Notes: generated by a model from the letters alone, not told the origin. Positions 17,707 to 27,103 are shown, counted from the first letter of the stretch. The stretch: DNA of 64,000 bases from MED-G105 sp050331095 (GCA_050331095.1 JBHJHE010000010.1:1-64000), one strand, 5' to 3'. Program-made: numbers and translations.

Positions 17707-19025
17707 GCCTCACGGAAATCAATTTCGACGGGCTGATCGGGCCGACGCACAATTACGCCGGCCTGGCGCTTGGCAATCTCGCTGCGACGGCGAACGCGGG
17801 CGCCGCCGCCAATCCGCGCGCGGCGGCGCTCCAGGGGCTCGCCAAGATGCGAAAGCTCCACGAAAAGGGGCTCGCGCAAGGATTTTTTCCGCCCCATGAT
17901 CGACCGCACCTTGCGACGTTGCGCGGCCTCGGCTTCACCGGGAACGATCGTGACGTCCTGTCCGCCGTCGCCTCGACGCCGGACCTGCTCGCCAACGTCT
18001 ACTCGGCCTCGGCGATGTGGACCGCGAATGCGGCGACCGTCGCGCCGTCCCCGGACACTGCCGACGGCCGGGTTCATTTCACGCCGGCGAACCTCGCCGG
18101 CAACTTCCACCGGTCGATCGAAGCGGCGACGACGACGCGGATTTTGCGGCATGTATTTCCGGATCCGGCGCGCTTTGCGGTCCACCCACCGCTCCCGGGC
18201 GGGATTCATTTCGGCGACGAGGGGGCGGCGAACCATGCGCGCCTCGCGCCGCGGGGCCGCCACGGCCGGCTCGCCGCGACGCCGGGCGTTCAGTTGTTCG
18301 TCTACGGCGAAAGCGGCGACGCGTTCGCCGCGCGCCAGCGCCGCGCGGCGAGCGAAGCCGTCTCGCGGCGCCATGGCCTGGCGCCGCAGCGCGCGCTCTT
18401 CCTGCAGCAGTCGCGCCGGGCGATCGACGCAGGCGCCTTCCACAACGACGTCGTGGGCCTCGCGCACGAAGACGTTCTGTTCACGCATGAGGACGCCTTT
18501 GAAGACCGCGAGAGCGCGCTCGCCGCGATCGAAATCGCCGCGCCCTTCGCGACCGTCGTGGAGGCGAGGCGCGACGCCGTGCCGCTCGCCGACGCGGTCT
18601 CGTCCTATCTCTTCAATTCGCAGATCGTGACGGCGCCCGACGGAACGCTGACGCTCATCCTGCCGAAAGAGACGGAAGAGACGCCGCGCGCGAAGGCGTT
18701 CGTGGATGAAACGCTGAGCGCCGACAACCCGATCGGCGCGGCGGTCTATGTCGACGTGCGCGAAAGCATGCGGAACGGCGGCGGACCGGCCTGCCTCAGG
18801 TTGCGCGTCGCGCTCGCCGACGCCGAGCGCGCGGCCATGAACGGCTCGTTCATCGTCGACGACGAGCGCCTCGACAAGCTGGAGGCGTGGGTCGGCGATC
18901 ATTATCGCGATCGCCTGGCGCCGGAAGATCTGCGCGACCCGTCGCTAATGGATGAGGCGCGGGCCGCGCTCGACGCGCTGACGCAAATACTCGACATGGG
19001 CGCATTTTACGATTTCCAGCGCTGA
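17703..19025 (+). CDS. astB: N-succinylarginine dihydrolase
   Basis: The enzyme hydrolyses succinylarginine to succinylornithine, CO2 and ammonia. The 440-residue product opens with the family hallmark INFDGLIGPTHNYAGLALGN. The catalytic His lies in DAGAFHNDVV and the Cys in GGGPACLRLRVAL, both intact. The start is GTG 17703, coupled to astD. The next pathway step needs AstC (an aminotransferase, often supplied by argD), which is not encoded here. The operon ends facing the Lrp-family regulator five bases away. Confidence 0.95.
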   Translation: MSLTEINFDGLIGPTHNYAGLALGNLAATANAGAAANPRAAALQGLAKMRKLHEKGLAQGFFPPHDRPHLATLRGLGFTGNDRDVLSAVASTPDLLANVYSASAMWTANAATVAPSPDTADGRVHFTPANLAGNFHRSIEAATTTRILRHVFPDPARFAVHPPLPGGIHFGDEGAANHARLAPRGRHGRLAATPGVQLFVYGESGDAFAARQRRAASEAVSRRHGLAPQRALFLQQSRRAIDAGAFHNDVVGLAHEDVLFTHEDAFEDRESALAAIEIAAPFATVVEARRDAVPLADAVSSYLFNSQIVTAPDGTLTLILPKETEETPRAKAFVDETLSADNPIGAAVYVDVRESMRNGGGPACLRLRVALADAERAAMNGSFIVDDERLDKLEAWVGDHYRDRLAPEDLRDPSLMDEARAALDALTQILDMGAFYDFQR

Positions 19026-19030
19026 TCGGC

Positions 19031-19507
19031 TCAACGCCGGGGGGCGTTCGGCAGATCGAGCACCACTTTGCGCTCCACCTCGCGCAGGGTGAAACTCGAT
19101 TCGACCGTGGCGACTTTCGGCATGCGGAGAATCGTTTCCGACAGAAAGGTCTCGTAATCCGCAAGCGTTGGTATCGCTACACGGATGAAGTAGTCGAATT
19201 TGCCTGTTACGAGATGGCACTCCATCACCTCGCGCCGTTGTTTGATCGCGTCTTCGAACTCGCGCAACGTCGCGTCGTCTTCGCGTTCGAGCTTCACGAG
19301 GATCAGCACCGTGACGTTGACGCCGAGCGCCTCGCGATTGATTTCCGTCCGATAACCGACGATGACGCCGTCATGCTCAAGCCGCCTCAGACGGCGCAGG
19401 CACGGCGTCGGCGAAAGGCCCACCTTATCGGCGAGTTCCGCGTTCGTGATGCGTGCGTTTTCCTGCAGATGGCGGAGAATTTTGTGGTCGATTTGATCGA
19501 GTTTCAT
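19031..19507 (-). CDS. Lrp/AsnC-family transcriptional regulator
   Basis: This is a 158-residue feast/famine regulator with an N-terminal helix-turn-helix (LRHLQENARITNAELADKVG, residues 11-30, and the recognition helix SPTPCLRRLRRLE) and a C-terminal RAM ligand-binding domain. The ATG at 19507 has GGAGG upstream; a longer frame to 19543 is rejected. It lies tail-to-tail with astB and divergent from a leucine dehydrogenase-type gene. It probably controls these amino-acid catabolic genes and itself through the palindrome at 19537-19553. The effector is unknown. Confidence 0.92.
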   Translation of the reverse strand: MKLDQIDHKILRHLQENARITNAELADKVGLSPTPCLRRLRRLEHDGVIVGYRTEINREALGVNVTVLILVKLEREDDATLREFEDAIKQRREVMECHLVTGKFDYFIRVAIPTLADYETFLSETILRMPKVATVESSFTLREVERKVVLDLPNAPRR

Positions 19508-19536
19508 GGGGCCTCCGCGATCGACGCGCCGGGTAT

Positions 19537-19553
19537 TTAGCACTTTCTGCTAA
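19537..19553. promoter_or_regulatory. Candidate Lrp-type operator
   Basis: TTAGCA-N5-TGCTAA is a perfect inverted repeat 30 bases upstream of the regulator's ATG, in the divergent space before the dehydrogenase gene. A second, overlapping repeat, CACTT-N6-AAGTG (19541-19556), is nested in it. Size and position suit autoregulatory Lrp/AsnC binding. Confidence 0.5.
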
Positions 19554-19666
19554 GTGTCAACTAGGCCCGGGACGAACCGGCGTGAGCCGACGAAAGCGCG
19601 CCTTGATGGCTGCGGGCGGCGCGCCTAGACCCGTGGAAAACAGGATAGATCGGGCGGAGGCGCGGG

Positions 19667-20716
19667 ATGGAGATCGCTGAAGTGGAGGTCGACGGCTGGC
19701 GGCGGATCGTCCGGTTCCGGGATGACGCGGCCGGTTTCGAGGCGATCATCGCCGTTCACGACGCGACCCTGGGGCCGGGCTGCGGCGGTTGCCGCATGCG
19801 CCGATACGAAACTTTCGACGCCGCGTTGGAGGACGTCAAACGCCTGTCGCGCGGCATGACCTACAAGAACGCTCTCGGCGGCATCCCGTTCGGCGGCGGG
19901 AAATCCGTCATCCTCGCCGACCCGCGCACCGAGAAAACGCCGGAGCTCTTCCGCGCGTTCGGCCGCGCCGTCGACCATTTGGGCGGGCTTTATGTGACCG
20001 CCGAAGATTCCGGCGTCGACGAACGCGACCTGATGATCGCGCGCGAAGCGACGCCCCATGTCGGCGGCCTGGGCCTGCGCGGTCGGGGCGGCAATCCATC
20101 GCCGTTCACCGCGCGCGGCGTGCTGAGGGGGATCGAAGCGGCGGCTCGCAAGCGCCTCGGCGCGACCTCCCTCGACGGCGTGCGCGTCGCGATCCTCGGC
20201 GTCGGCGCGGTCGGCATGGAGCTCGCGCGGTTGCTCCACGAAGCGGGCGCCCGGCTCACGGTGGCGGACGTCGACGAAACGGCGGTCCGCGCCGCGGCGG
20301 AGCGCTTCGATGCGGCGCCGGTCTCGATCGAGGACTGCCTTGTCGGCGACGTTGACGTGGCGCGCCCCACCGCCCTCTGGGGCGCAATCGCCCCGGCGAT
20401 GATCGGCGAATTGAAGGCCGCCATCGTCGCCGGCGCAGCGAACAATCAGCTTGCGACCCCCGAAATGGACGCGGCGCTGCGCGATCGGGGAACGCTTTAC
20501 GCGCCCGACTACGTGATCAACGCGGCGGGCGTCATCAGCGTCGGGCTCGAAATCCTTGGCGAGTGGAGCGCCGAGGAGATGAGCCGCCGGATCGACGGCA
20601 TCGGCGACGCATTAACCAAGATCTTCGAACGCGCCGAGGTCGAGGGCCGTCCCACCGGGGAGGTCGCCGACGAAATGGCGCAGGGCGTCATCGCCGAGGC
20701 GCGAAACACGGCCTGA
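19667..20716 (+). CDS. Leucine/Glu/Phe/Val-type amino-acid dehydrogenase
   Basis: This encodes a 349-residue NAD-dependent dehydrogenase that should deaminate a branched-chain or aromatic amino acid. The catalytic lysines lie in GMTYKNALGGIPFGGGKSVI. The NAD-binding motif is VAILGVGAVGMELARLLHEA (about residues 176-195), and VAGAANNQLATPEMD is a LeuDH signature. The usual DVFAPCALG segment reads DVARPTALWG, a divergent version that could alter substrate choice. It diverges from the Lrp gene and shares its operator region. Confidence 0.85.
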   Translation: MEIAEVEVDGWRRIVRFRDDAAGFEAIIAVHDATLGPGCGGCRMRRYETFDAALEDVKRLSRGMTYKNALGGIPFGGGKSVILADPRTEKTPELFRAFGRAVDHLGGLYVTAEDSGVDERDLMIAREATPHVGGLGLRGRGGNPSPFTARGVLRGIEAAARKRLGATSLDGVRVAILGVGAVGMELARLLHEAGARLTVADVDETAVRAAAERFDAAPVSIEDCLVGDVDVARPTALWGAIAPAMIGELKAAIVAGAANNQLATPEMDAALRDRGTLYAPDYVINAAGVISVGLEILGEWSAEEMSRRIDGIGDALTKIFERAEVEGRPTGEVADEMAQGVIAEARNTA

Positions 20717-20809
20717 CGCGCGTGCGCGCCTGAGCCGCCGCCCGCGGCGCCGCCCCGCGTTGCGTCCGACGCGTCGCCCGCGCCATAGGAACGAAAAACG
20801 GAGGCTCCC

Positions 20810-22000
20810 ATGAGCGAACAAAAAGATCCGATCGTCATTTCGGCGGCGGCGCGCACGCCCATCGGCAATTTCCTCGGGGCGTTCGCGGGCGTGCCGGCGC
20901 CGACGCTTGGCGCGGTCGCCGTGGGCGCCGCGCTCGAACGCGCCGGGGAGAAGGTCGACGACGTCGACGAAGCGATCATGGGCTGCTGTCTGCCGGCCGG
21001 CCTCGGCCAGGCGCCGGCGCGTCAGGCGGCCCTGGGCGCGGGCCTGCCGCAGAAAACGGCGTGCACGACGATCAACAAAATGTGCGGGTCCGGCATGAAG
21101 GCCGCGATGATGGCGCACGACTCAATTTTGGTGGGCGCCGCCGAGATCGCCATCGCCGGCGGCATGGAATCGATGACGAATGCGCCTCACCTGCTGCCGA
21201 CGGGCCGCACAGGGATCAAATACGGCGGCGGCAAGGTCGTCGACCATATGGTCATGGACGGACTTGAGGACGCTTACCAGCCGGGCCTCGCCATGGGCGT
21301 CTTCGCGGAGAAATGCGCGCGCGAATGGCAGTTCTCGCGCGAGGAGCAAGACGAATACTCGATGCGCTCCGTGACCCGCGCACAAAACGCCATCGAGGAT
21401 GGCGCGTTCGCGGACGAAATCGCGCCGGTCACGGTCTCGACGCGCAAGGGCGACGTTGAAGTGACGACGGACGAGAAACCGGGGCTCGTCGACGCGGCGA
21501 AAATCCCGACTCTGAGGGCCGCGTTCGAGAAGGACGGCACGGTGACCGCCGGCAACGCGTCGGCGATCTCCGACGGCGCGGCGGCGCTCGTCCTGATGCG
21601 TCGCTCGACGGCGGACGCCAAGGGCGCGAACGTCGTCGCGCGCGTTCTGGCCCATTCGACCCATGCGCAGGCCCCGGAATGGTTCACGACGGCCCCGGTG
21701 GCGTCCATCAAGACCGTGCTTGAAAAGGCGGGTTGGTCGGCGGACGACGTCGATCTCTACGAGATCAACGAGGCGTTCTCCGTCGTGCCGCTCGCAGCGA
21801 TGCGCGAACACAATCTGCCAGCGGAGAAAGTGAACGTGCACGGCGGCGCGATTGCGCTCGGCCATCCGATCGGCGCGTCGGGCGCGCGGATCATCGCGAC
21901 GCTGATCGGCGCCCTGAAGCGCACCGGCGGCAAAAAAGGCGTCGCCAGCCTCTGCATCGGCGGCGGCGAAGCGACGTCGATGGCGATTGAACTCGTCTGA
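20810..22000 (+). CDS. Acetyl-CoA acetyltransferase (thiolase)
   Basis: This is a 396-residue thiolase II. The nucleophilic Cys is residue 92 in NKMCGSGMKA. The second catalytic His is in GAIALGHPIGASG, and the last Cys in SLCIGGGEA. It could degrade acetoacetyl-CoA or start polyhydroxybutyrate synthesis; no phaB or phaC is nearby. With glutaryl-CoA dehydrogenase 16 bases downstream, a catabolic role in lysine, tryptophan or ketogenic amino-acid breakdown is more likely. The ATG follows GGAGG. Confidence 0.9.
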   Translation: MSEQKDPIVISAAARTPIGNFLGAFAGVPAPTLGAVAVGAALERAGEKVDDVDEAIMGCCLPAGLGQAPARQAALGAGLPQKTACTTINKMCGSGMKAAMMAHDSILVGAAEIAIAGGMESMTNAPHLLPTGRTGIKYGGGKVVDHMVMDGLEDAYQPGLAMGVFAEKCAREWQFSREEQDEYSMRSVTRAQNAIEDGAFADEIAPVTVSTRKGDVEVTTDEKPGLVDAAKIPTLRAAFEKDGTVTAGNASAISDGAAALVLMRRSTADAKGANVVARVLAHSTHAQAPEWFTTAPVASIKTVLEKAGWSADDVDLYEINEAFSVVPLAAMREHNLPAEKVNVHGGAIALGHPIGASGARIIATLIGALKRTGGKKGVASLCIGGGEATSMAIELV

Positions 22001-22016
22001 TCAAGGAGAAGCGCCC

Positions 22017-23219
22017 ATGTCCGTCACCGACGCCGTTACGCAGAAACCGACCCCGGCCTTCAACTGGGAGGACCCGCTGCTCCTGAACGAGCAGTTGTCG
22101 GACGAGGAGCGCCTCGTTCGCGATGCGGCGCGCGCCTATTGCGACGACAAGTTGATGCCGCGGGTAATCTCGGCGAACCGGGAGGGGCGGTTCGACCGGG
22201 AGATCATGACGGAGCTTGGCGCGCAAGGGCTGCTTGGCGCGACGGTCGCCGAAGCCTATGGCGGGGCGGGCGCGAGCCACGTCGCTTACGGACTGATCGC
22301 TCGCGAGGGGGAGCGCGTCGATTCCGGTTATCGGTCCGCGATGTCGGTGCAGTCGTCGCTCGTCATGTATCCGATCGAAGCGTTCGGCGACGAAGCCCAG
22401 AAAAAGAAATGGCTGCCTGGTCTAGCCGCCGGCGAACTCATCGGCTGTTTCGGCCTCACGGAGCCGGACGGCGGCTCCGATCCCGGCGCGATGCGCACGA
22501 AGGCGGAGAAGGTCGCCGGCGGCTACAAGCTCAACGGCGCGAAAACCTGGATCACCAATTCGCCGATCGCTATCCTCGCCGTGGTCTGGGCGAAGTTCGA
22601 CGGCGAGATTCGCGGCTTCGTCGTCGAGCGCGACGCCGAGGGCTTCGAGACGCCGGAAATCAAGGGGAAGCTTTCGCTCCGCGCGTCCATCACCGGCGAG
22701 ATCGCCCTGAACGACTGCGTCGTGCCGGAAGAAAATCTGTTGCCGAACGTAAAGGGGCTCCGCGGGCCGTTCTCGTGTTTGAACAAGGCGCTGTACGGCA
22801 TTTCGTGGGTCGCCATGGGCGCCGCGGAGTTTTGTTGGCTCGCCGCCCGTCAGTACGCGATGGACCGGATAGTGTTCGACAAGCCTATCGCCGGGACGCA
22901 GCTTGTTCAGAAAAAACTGGCTGACATGCAAACGGAGATCGCCCTCGGCCTTCAGGGCGCACTGCGGCTAGGACGCATGCTAGACGAGGGAGTGTTTGCG
23001 CCGGAGGCGATATCGCTCATGAAGCGGAACAATTGCGGCAAGGCGCTGGAGATCGCGCGCCTCGCCCGCGACGTCCATGGCGGCAACGGCATTTCCGAGG
23101 AGTACCACGTGCTCCGCCACGCGATGAACCTCGAAACGGTCAATACGTACGAGGGCACGCACGACATCCACGCGCTTATTCTGGGCCGCGCGCAAACCGG
23201 ATTGCAGGCGTTTTCCTGA
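22017..23219 (+). CDS. gcdH: Glutaryl-CoA dehydrogenase
   Basis: This flavoenzyme oxidises and decarboxylates glutaryl-CoA to crotonyl-CoA. The 400-residue protein shows GCDH-specific stretches: YRSAMSVQSSLVMYPIEAFG, CFGLTEPDGGSDPGAM, KTWITNSPIA and VVWAKFDGEIRGFVVERD. The catalytic Glu is in NTYEGTHDIHALILGRAQTG. The ATG at 22017 follows AAGGAGAA. It is probably co-transcribed with the thiolase, which could act on the acetoacetyl-CoA eventually formed. Confidence 0.92.
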   Translation: MSVTDAVTQKPTPAFNWEDPLLLNEQLSDEERLVRDAARAYCDDKLMPRVISANREGRFDREIMTELGAQGLLGATVAEAYGGAGASHVAYGLIAREGERVDSGYRSAMSVQSSLVMYPIEAFGDEAQKKKWLPGLAAGELIGCFGLTEPDGGSDPGAMRTKAEKVAGGYKLNGAKTWITNSPIAILAVVWAKFDGEIRGFVVERDAEGFETPEIKGKLSLRASITGEIALNDCVVPEENLLPNVKGLRGPFSCLNKALYGISWVAMGAAEFCWLAARQYAMDRIVFDKPIAGTQLVQKKLADMQTEIALGLQGALRLGRMLDEGVFAPEAISLMKRNNCGKALEIARLARDVHGGNGISEEYHVLRHAMNLETVNTYEGTHDIHALILGRAQTGLQAFS

Positions 23220-23251
23220 TCGTCGCCTCAAGGCCCGCTGAAGAACCGAAG

Positions 23252-26023
23252 CTACGCGTCGGCGGCGTCCTGCTCGCGGGCGCGGGCGAATGCGCGGCGC
23301 ATGGGGCGCGGCCAGAAGTGGCCGGACATGCGGATCTTATACTTCCGCGTCAGGAAGTTTCGCCGCGTCTTGTGCGGTTGGCGAAGCCGTTCGGCGAGCG
23401 CCGCCTCGCCTGACGGCGCATCGACGCTGTCGACGTCTTGCGCCTCCGAAAGGCGATCGCGCAGGGCGCGCTCCGCCTCGGTCGGCGCGGGGGGCGTCAC
23501 GAGAGCGCGTCGCTCTGGCGACGTCGGCGCGACGCGCTCGGCGTCGACGTGCGGAGGCTCGACGTCGGGAGCCGTTTCGATCGCCGCTTGGTCCATAGGG
23601 GCCGAGACGTCGTCATCCGCCTCATGTTCCGCGGCTGCATCGGCGGCCGTCGCCTGGGGCGGCGCGTCCATATCAAGCCCGAGCGCTCGCGCCGCGTTGC
23701 GCAACGCCGTGCGCGCCGGGTCGAAAGCGGGGTTAGACACCGTCAGAACGGGAATGAAGCGCGCCGACACGGCGCCGACCGCCAGCGAAGCCGATACGAA
23801 CGCGCTTCGTACGGCCGGACCGAACGAACAGCCGCCCTGGAAGGGGTCGTCGACGCCGTGATGGGCTGCGGCCCGCGCGACGGCTTCTTCGAGCTCCGCC
23901 GCTTCTTCTTCCGTCATGTCGGCTGACGGCGCGTCAGCCGGAGCCTCGGAAGAGGGGACGTCGCTCGCGTCAACAACAGTGTTCGCCGTTTCAGGCGAGG
24001 ACGGCGCGTCGTCGAGATCCGCATCGGAAGCGGCTTCCGGCGCGCCAATGGGGTTGTCGTCAGCAGGCTCGTTTTCCTTCGTGTCAGGATTTTCCGACGC
24101 CTGAGCCTCTCTCCGCGCGTCGTCAGGAAGAGAAGCGTTCTCCTCAACCGACGGCGTCTCCAGCGCTTCCGGCTGATCGAATTCAACGTTCGCCTCGTCG
24201 TCGGCGGGATCGAACTTGGCCGTGTCCTCATTTTCTTCGGCGGTCGCGGGCGCGTCGACCGTGGCGTCATGACTTTCAGTCTCCGCGAAGTCGGCGTCGG
24301 CGGTCTCCGCGTCGTCGTCATCGGACGCGTCTTCGTCCGCCGGCTCGATGCCGAACAGGGCGTCGACGCCGTCGGCCGCGTCGGGTTCGAACGGCGTCTT
24401 GGCGTCGTTCGGCCGTCCGCCGCCGAGACCGTCAAGGACGGCGGCGCTCAGGGCCGATGCGTTGGCCAACTTGTCGGCCGTCCCGCCCGCGCCTTCGTCG
24501 TCTTCATCTTCGAGGTCGAGATCCTGAGACGCTGCCGACGGGGCGTTCGCTGGCTCATCGGCCGCGACGTCCACTGGTCCCGCCGCGTCTTCGTCCGTGA
24601 CGTCATGCGCGACGTCATCCGTGACGGGCGTTTCCACCACGGGCGCCGCCGGCGTCTGCGGAGAAGTCGAGTCCCGGTCCTCGTCGGCCGACGATGAAGG
24701 TTCGACGAACGAGCCGCTTCGCGACATTTCCTCGAACTCACGCTGAAGCCGATCCTGCAACGCTTTGGGCGCGCCGCGCGTTTCGCCATCCGCCGCGTCG
24801 GGCGGCGTCGTCGCCGACGTCGGCGCCGCGGCCTCCGGTGCAGGTTCTTTGACCGCCTTCTGCGCGGCGGGCGCCGTCTCGGTCGCCTCTTCGGCGCGCT
24901 TTTTTCGGCGGGCGTTGGCGGCCGCGACCGCCCGTCGCGCGCGGGCGAGCCGCTGCCGGCTCGCTGCGTCGCGGCTCGCCGCGGGCGGCGTGGCGCCGGG
25001 CGACTTGCGGATGCGGTCGGACAGGCGACGGATCAGGTCGTCGTCGGTGGCCGGCGCGGACGGCGACGCGGCGCTGGCGCGGCGGCGGCTCCCGCCAGCG
25101 CCGCTTGTCGTCGGCGACGCTTTCGATTTCGTCGCCGCCGCGGCCTCGGGCGCGTCGTTCGCCGGCTTCACATGGGGCGCGCCAGTTCTGAAAAGGGCGG
25201 CGAGGTCGTCGGCGCTCAACGGCTCAAGCCCGAGAAGCGCGCGCACGTCGTTGACCCGCGACGGCGTGAAGCTTTTGAGTTCTCCCACTTTCCCGAGGAG
25301 ATTGCCCTGAGCGGCCGCGAACCCCAGGCCCTTGAGGGCGGTGAGCGAGGCTTCGTCCTCGACGCCGACAGCCGTGATCGCCGAATTGTTGGCGTTGGCG
25401 AGCTCCAGAAGCTCCGAAATCGCCGACAGGCCCGGGCCCCGCACCGTGCGCGCGAACCGAAGGATCGCCGCGCCGCCGGTCTTGATCTCGGCGAACGGAA
25501 ACGGCGAGGCGGCGCGCAGGAAATCGTTGGCGCGTCCGCGCACCTCGATGGCGAGCCGCGCGCCGGTCTGCGATAATCGTGAGAGGCCCTCCGCGATCGC
25601 CGCGCCGTCGGCGTCCACCGGCGGCATGGGGCATTCGAGCGTGACGTACTCAGGCGGAAAGCCGCGCGCGCGCATGACGTCGGCGAAGCCGGCGGCGAAG
25701 TCCGCGTCGACGAGGTCGCTCAACGCAAGATTTATGGAGAAGCCCGGCGCGTAAGGTCCGCGCCAATCGAGGTACGCATCGACGGCTTCGGCCATCACAT
25801 AGCGCGTCAGCTCGCCCATGCGGCCCTGGGTTTCGAAAAACGAGATGAAGGCCCCCGGCGGCAGGACGCCAAGCGACGCGTGGCGCCAGCGCACGAACGA
25901 TTCTACGCGCGCGAAGGCGCCGTTCCCAAGATCGAATATCGGCTGGAACAGGACCTCGAAGTCCCGGTTCTTCAGCGCATTGTCGATTTCGACGTTGGAC
26001 AGCCGAACCGCGTGCGCGCCCAT
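23252..26023 (-). CDS. Degenerate EAL-domain protein with long acidic disordered region
   Basis: The product has 923 residues. Residues 1-250 form an EAL-like domain. The signature Glu41 is kept (ESFVRWRH instead of EALVRWRH), and the Asn (SINLAL), the Glu (LECPMPP), the Lys (EIKTGG) and a late Gln are kept. The DDFGxG metal-binding pair has become EVRGRA, and the AEGVE Glu has become AVGVE. It is therefore unlikely to hydrolyse c-di-GMP and more likely binds it or a partner. Residues about 275-690 are Asp/Glu/Ala/Pro-rich and disordered. The C-terminus (690-923) has a mildly hydrophobic patch and a basic end (KTRRNFLTRKYKIRMSGHFW). The ATG at 26023 follows GGAGGG by six bases. Confidence 0.78.
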   Translation of the reverse strand: MGAHAVRLSNVEIDNALKNRDFEVLFQPIFDLGNGAFARVESFVRWRHASLGVLPPGAFISFFETQGRMGELTRYVMAEAVDAYLDWRGPYAPGFSINLALSDLVDADFAAGFADVMRARGFPPEYVTLECPMPPVDADGAAIAEGLSRLSQTGARLAIEVRGRANDFLRAASPFPFAEIKTGGAAILRFARTVRGPGLSAISELLELANANNSAITAVGVEDEASLTALKGLGFAAAQGNLLGKVGELKSFTPSRVNDVRALLGLEPLSADDLAALFRTGAPHVKPANDAPEAAAATKSKASPTTSGAGGSRRRASAASPSAPATDDDLIRRLSDRIRKSPGATPPAASRDAASRQRLARARRAVAAANARRKKRAEEATETAPAAQKAVKEPAPEAAAPTSATTPPDAADGETRGAPKALQDRLQREFEEMSRSGSFVEPSSSADEDRDSTSPQTPAAPVVETPVTDDVAHDVTDEDAAGPVDVAADEPANAPSAASQDLDLEDEDDEGAGGTADKLANASALSAAVLDGLGGGRPNDAKTPFEPDAADGVDALFGIEPADEDASDDDDAETADADFAETESHDATVDAPATAEENEDTAKFDPADDEANVEFDQPEALETPSVEENASLPDDARREAQASENPDTKENEPADDNPIGAPEAASDADLDDAPSSPETANTVVDASDVPSSEAPADAPSADMTEEEAAELEEAVARAAAHHGVDDPFQGGCSFGPAVRSAFVSASLAVGAVSARFIPVLTVSNPAFDPARTALRNAARALGLDMDAPPQATAADAAAEHEADDDVSAPMDQAAIETAPDVEPPHVDAERVAPTSPERRALVTPPAPTEAERALRDRLSEAQDVDSVDAPSGEAALAERLRQPHKTRRNFLTRKYKIRMSGHFWPRPMRRAFARAREQDAADA

Positions 26024-26196
26024 CAAAGTCCCTCCGCCTGGCGGTCGCCGTGCGTCATTCCATTCCCAAAGCGCACCGACTTTGAGTCTGCGAAGTTAAT
26101 TCGCCTTAAAACGCAGTACGTTTTGACTGTGCGTCGATTCAACGCCTTAAGCAAACATGTCCGAGCGTTAACGAACGAACGGCAGTCCCGTCGAGC

Positions 26197-26964
26197 CTAG
26201 TACTCGAATTGTTCGCGCAGGATCCGATCGTCGAGCGACTGGCCTTCGTCGAAGAGAAGCGTCATCGACGCGTCGGCCACTTGGCGCGCGTCGACGCGGG
26301 CGACGTCCCGCACCTCGGCGTTGTCGGCGACCGCCGAGACCCCTCGTTTGTCGCGTTCGAGGGTCTCGAAAGTCACCACGGCGACGTGGGGCAGGAGGGC
26401 GCCTTTCCACCGCCGTGGACGGAACGCGCTGATGGGCGTCAGCGCCAGCAACTGCGAGTTGATCGGGAGAATCGGCCCGTGCGCGGAAAGATTGTAGGCG
26501 GTCGACCCTGCCGGCGTCGCGAGGAGGACGCCGTCGCACGTTAGTTCCGGCATGCGAACGGAGCCGTTGACGCTGATGCGGATGCGCGCGCTTTGGCGGG
26601 TCTCGCGAAAAAGAGAGACTTCATTGTTGGCGCGGGCTGTCTCGACGGCGCCGTCGATCGTTTCGGCGCGCATTTCCAGAGGGTGGATGTCGGCGCGTTC
26701 GGCGCGGGCGACCCGATCGGCGAGGCCGTCAACGTCGGGCTCGTTCATCAGAAATCCGACGGTTCCGCAATTGACGCCGTAGAACGGCTTGTCGAGGGCC
26801 ATGTGGCGTCGGAGCGTCTCCAACATAAAACCGTCCCCGCCGACGACCACGACGACGTCGCACGCCTCGATCGACGCGTCCTCGTACCGCGCGCGCATCA
26901 GGTCGGCGGTCTTGAGGGCGTCGGGGCGGTCCGATGAAAGGACGCAGAATTTTTCGCGCGGCAT
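26197..26964 (-). CDS. nadK: NAD kinase
   Basis: This encodes a 255-residue ATP-NAD kinase that makes NADP+. VVVVVGGDGFMLETLR carries the GGDG motif (near residues 39-42). NEPDVDGLADRV follows, and DGVLLATPAGSTAYNLSAHG is the second conserved block. The start was set at ATG 26964 (MPREKFCVLSSD); a frame extending to 27300 overlaps the divergent egtB gene. It lies upstream of the EAL protein on the same strand with a 173-base gap. Confidence 0.94.
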   Translation of the reverse strand: MPREKFCVLSSDRPDALKTADLMRARYEDASIEACDVVVVVGGDGFMLETLRRHMALDKPFYGVNCGTVGFLMNEPDVDGLADRVARAERADIHPLEMRAETIDGAVETARANNEVSLFRETRQSARIRISVNGSVRMPELTCDGVLLATPAGSTAYNLSAHGPILPINSQLLALTPISAFRPRRWKGALLPHVAVVTFETLERDKRGVSAVADNAEVRDVARVDARQVADASMTLLFDEGQSLDDRILREQFEY

Positions 26965-27103
26965 CGTGTTTGGTCGGTCTCCGGCGGTTGGCGACCTCTC
27001 AATTGGAACTCGAGCCGGTCCGCGGGCGTAGTTTGCATCCTTCCGTGCGATATGCACAACATACGGCGGACTTGCGCTCAGGCGCGACGCGCGACGGCTC
27101 CCT

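Noticed and set aside
26085..26105. TTAA-N6-TTAA as a CtrA site before the EAL gene
   Set aside because: The CtrA consensus needs a seven-base spacer, and the flanking bases do not match.
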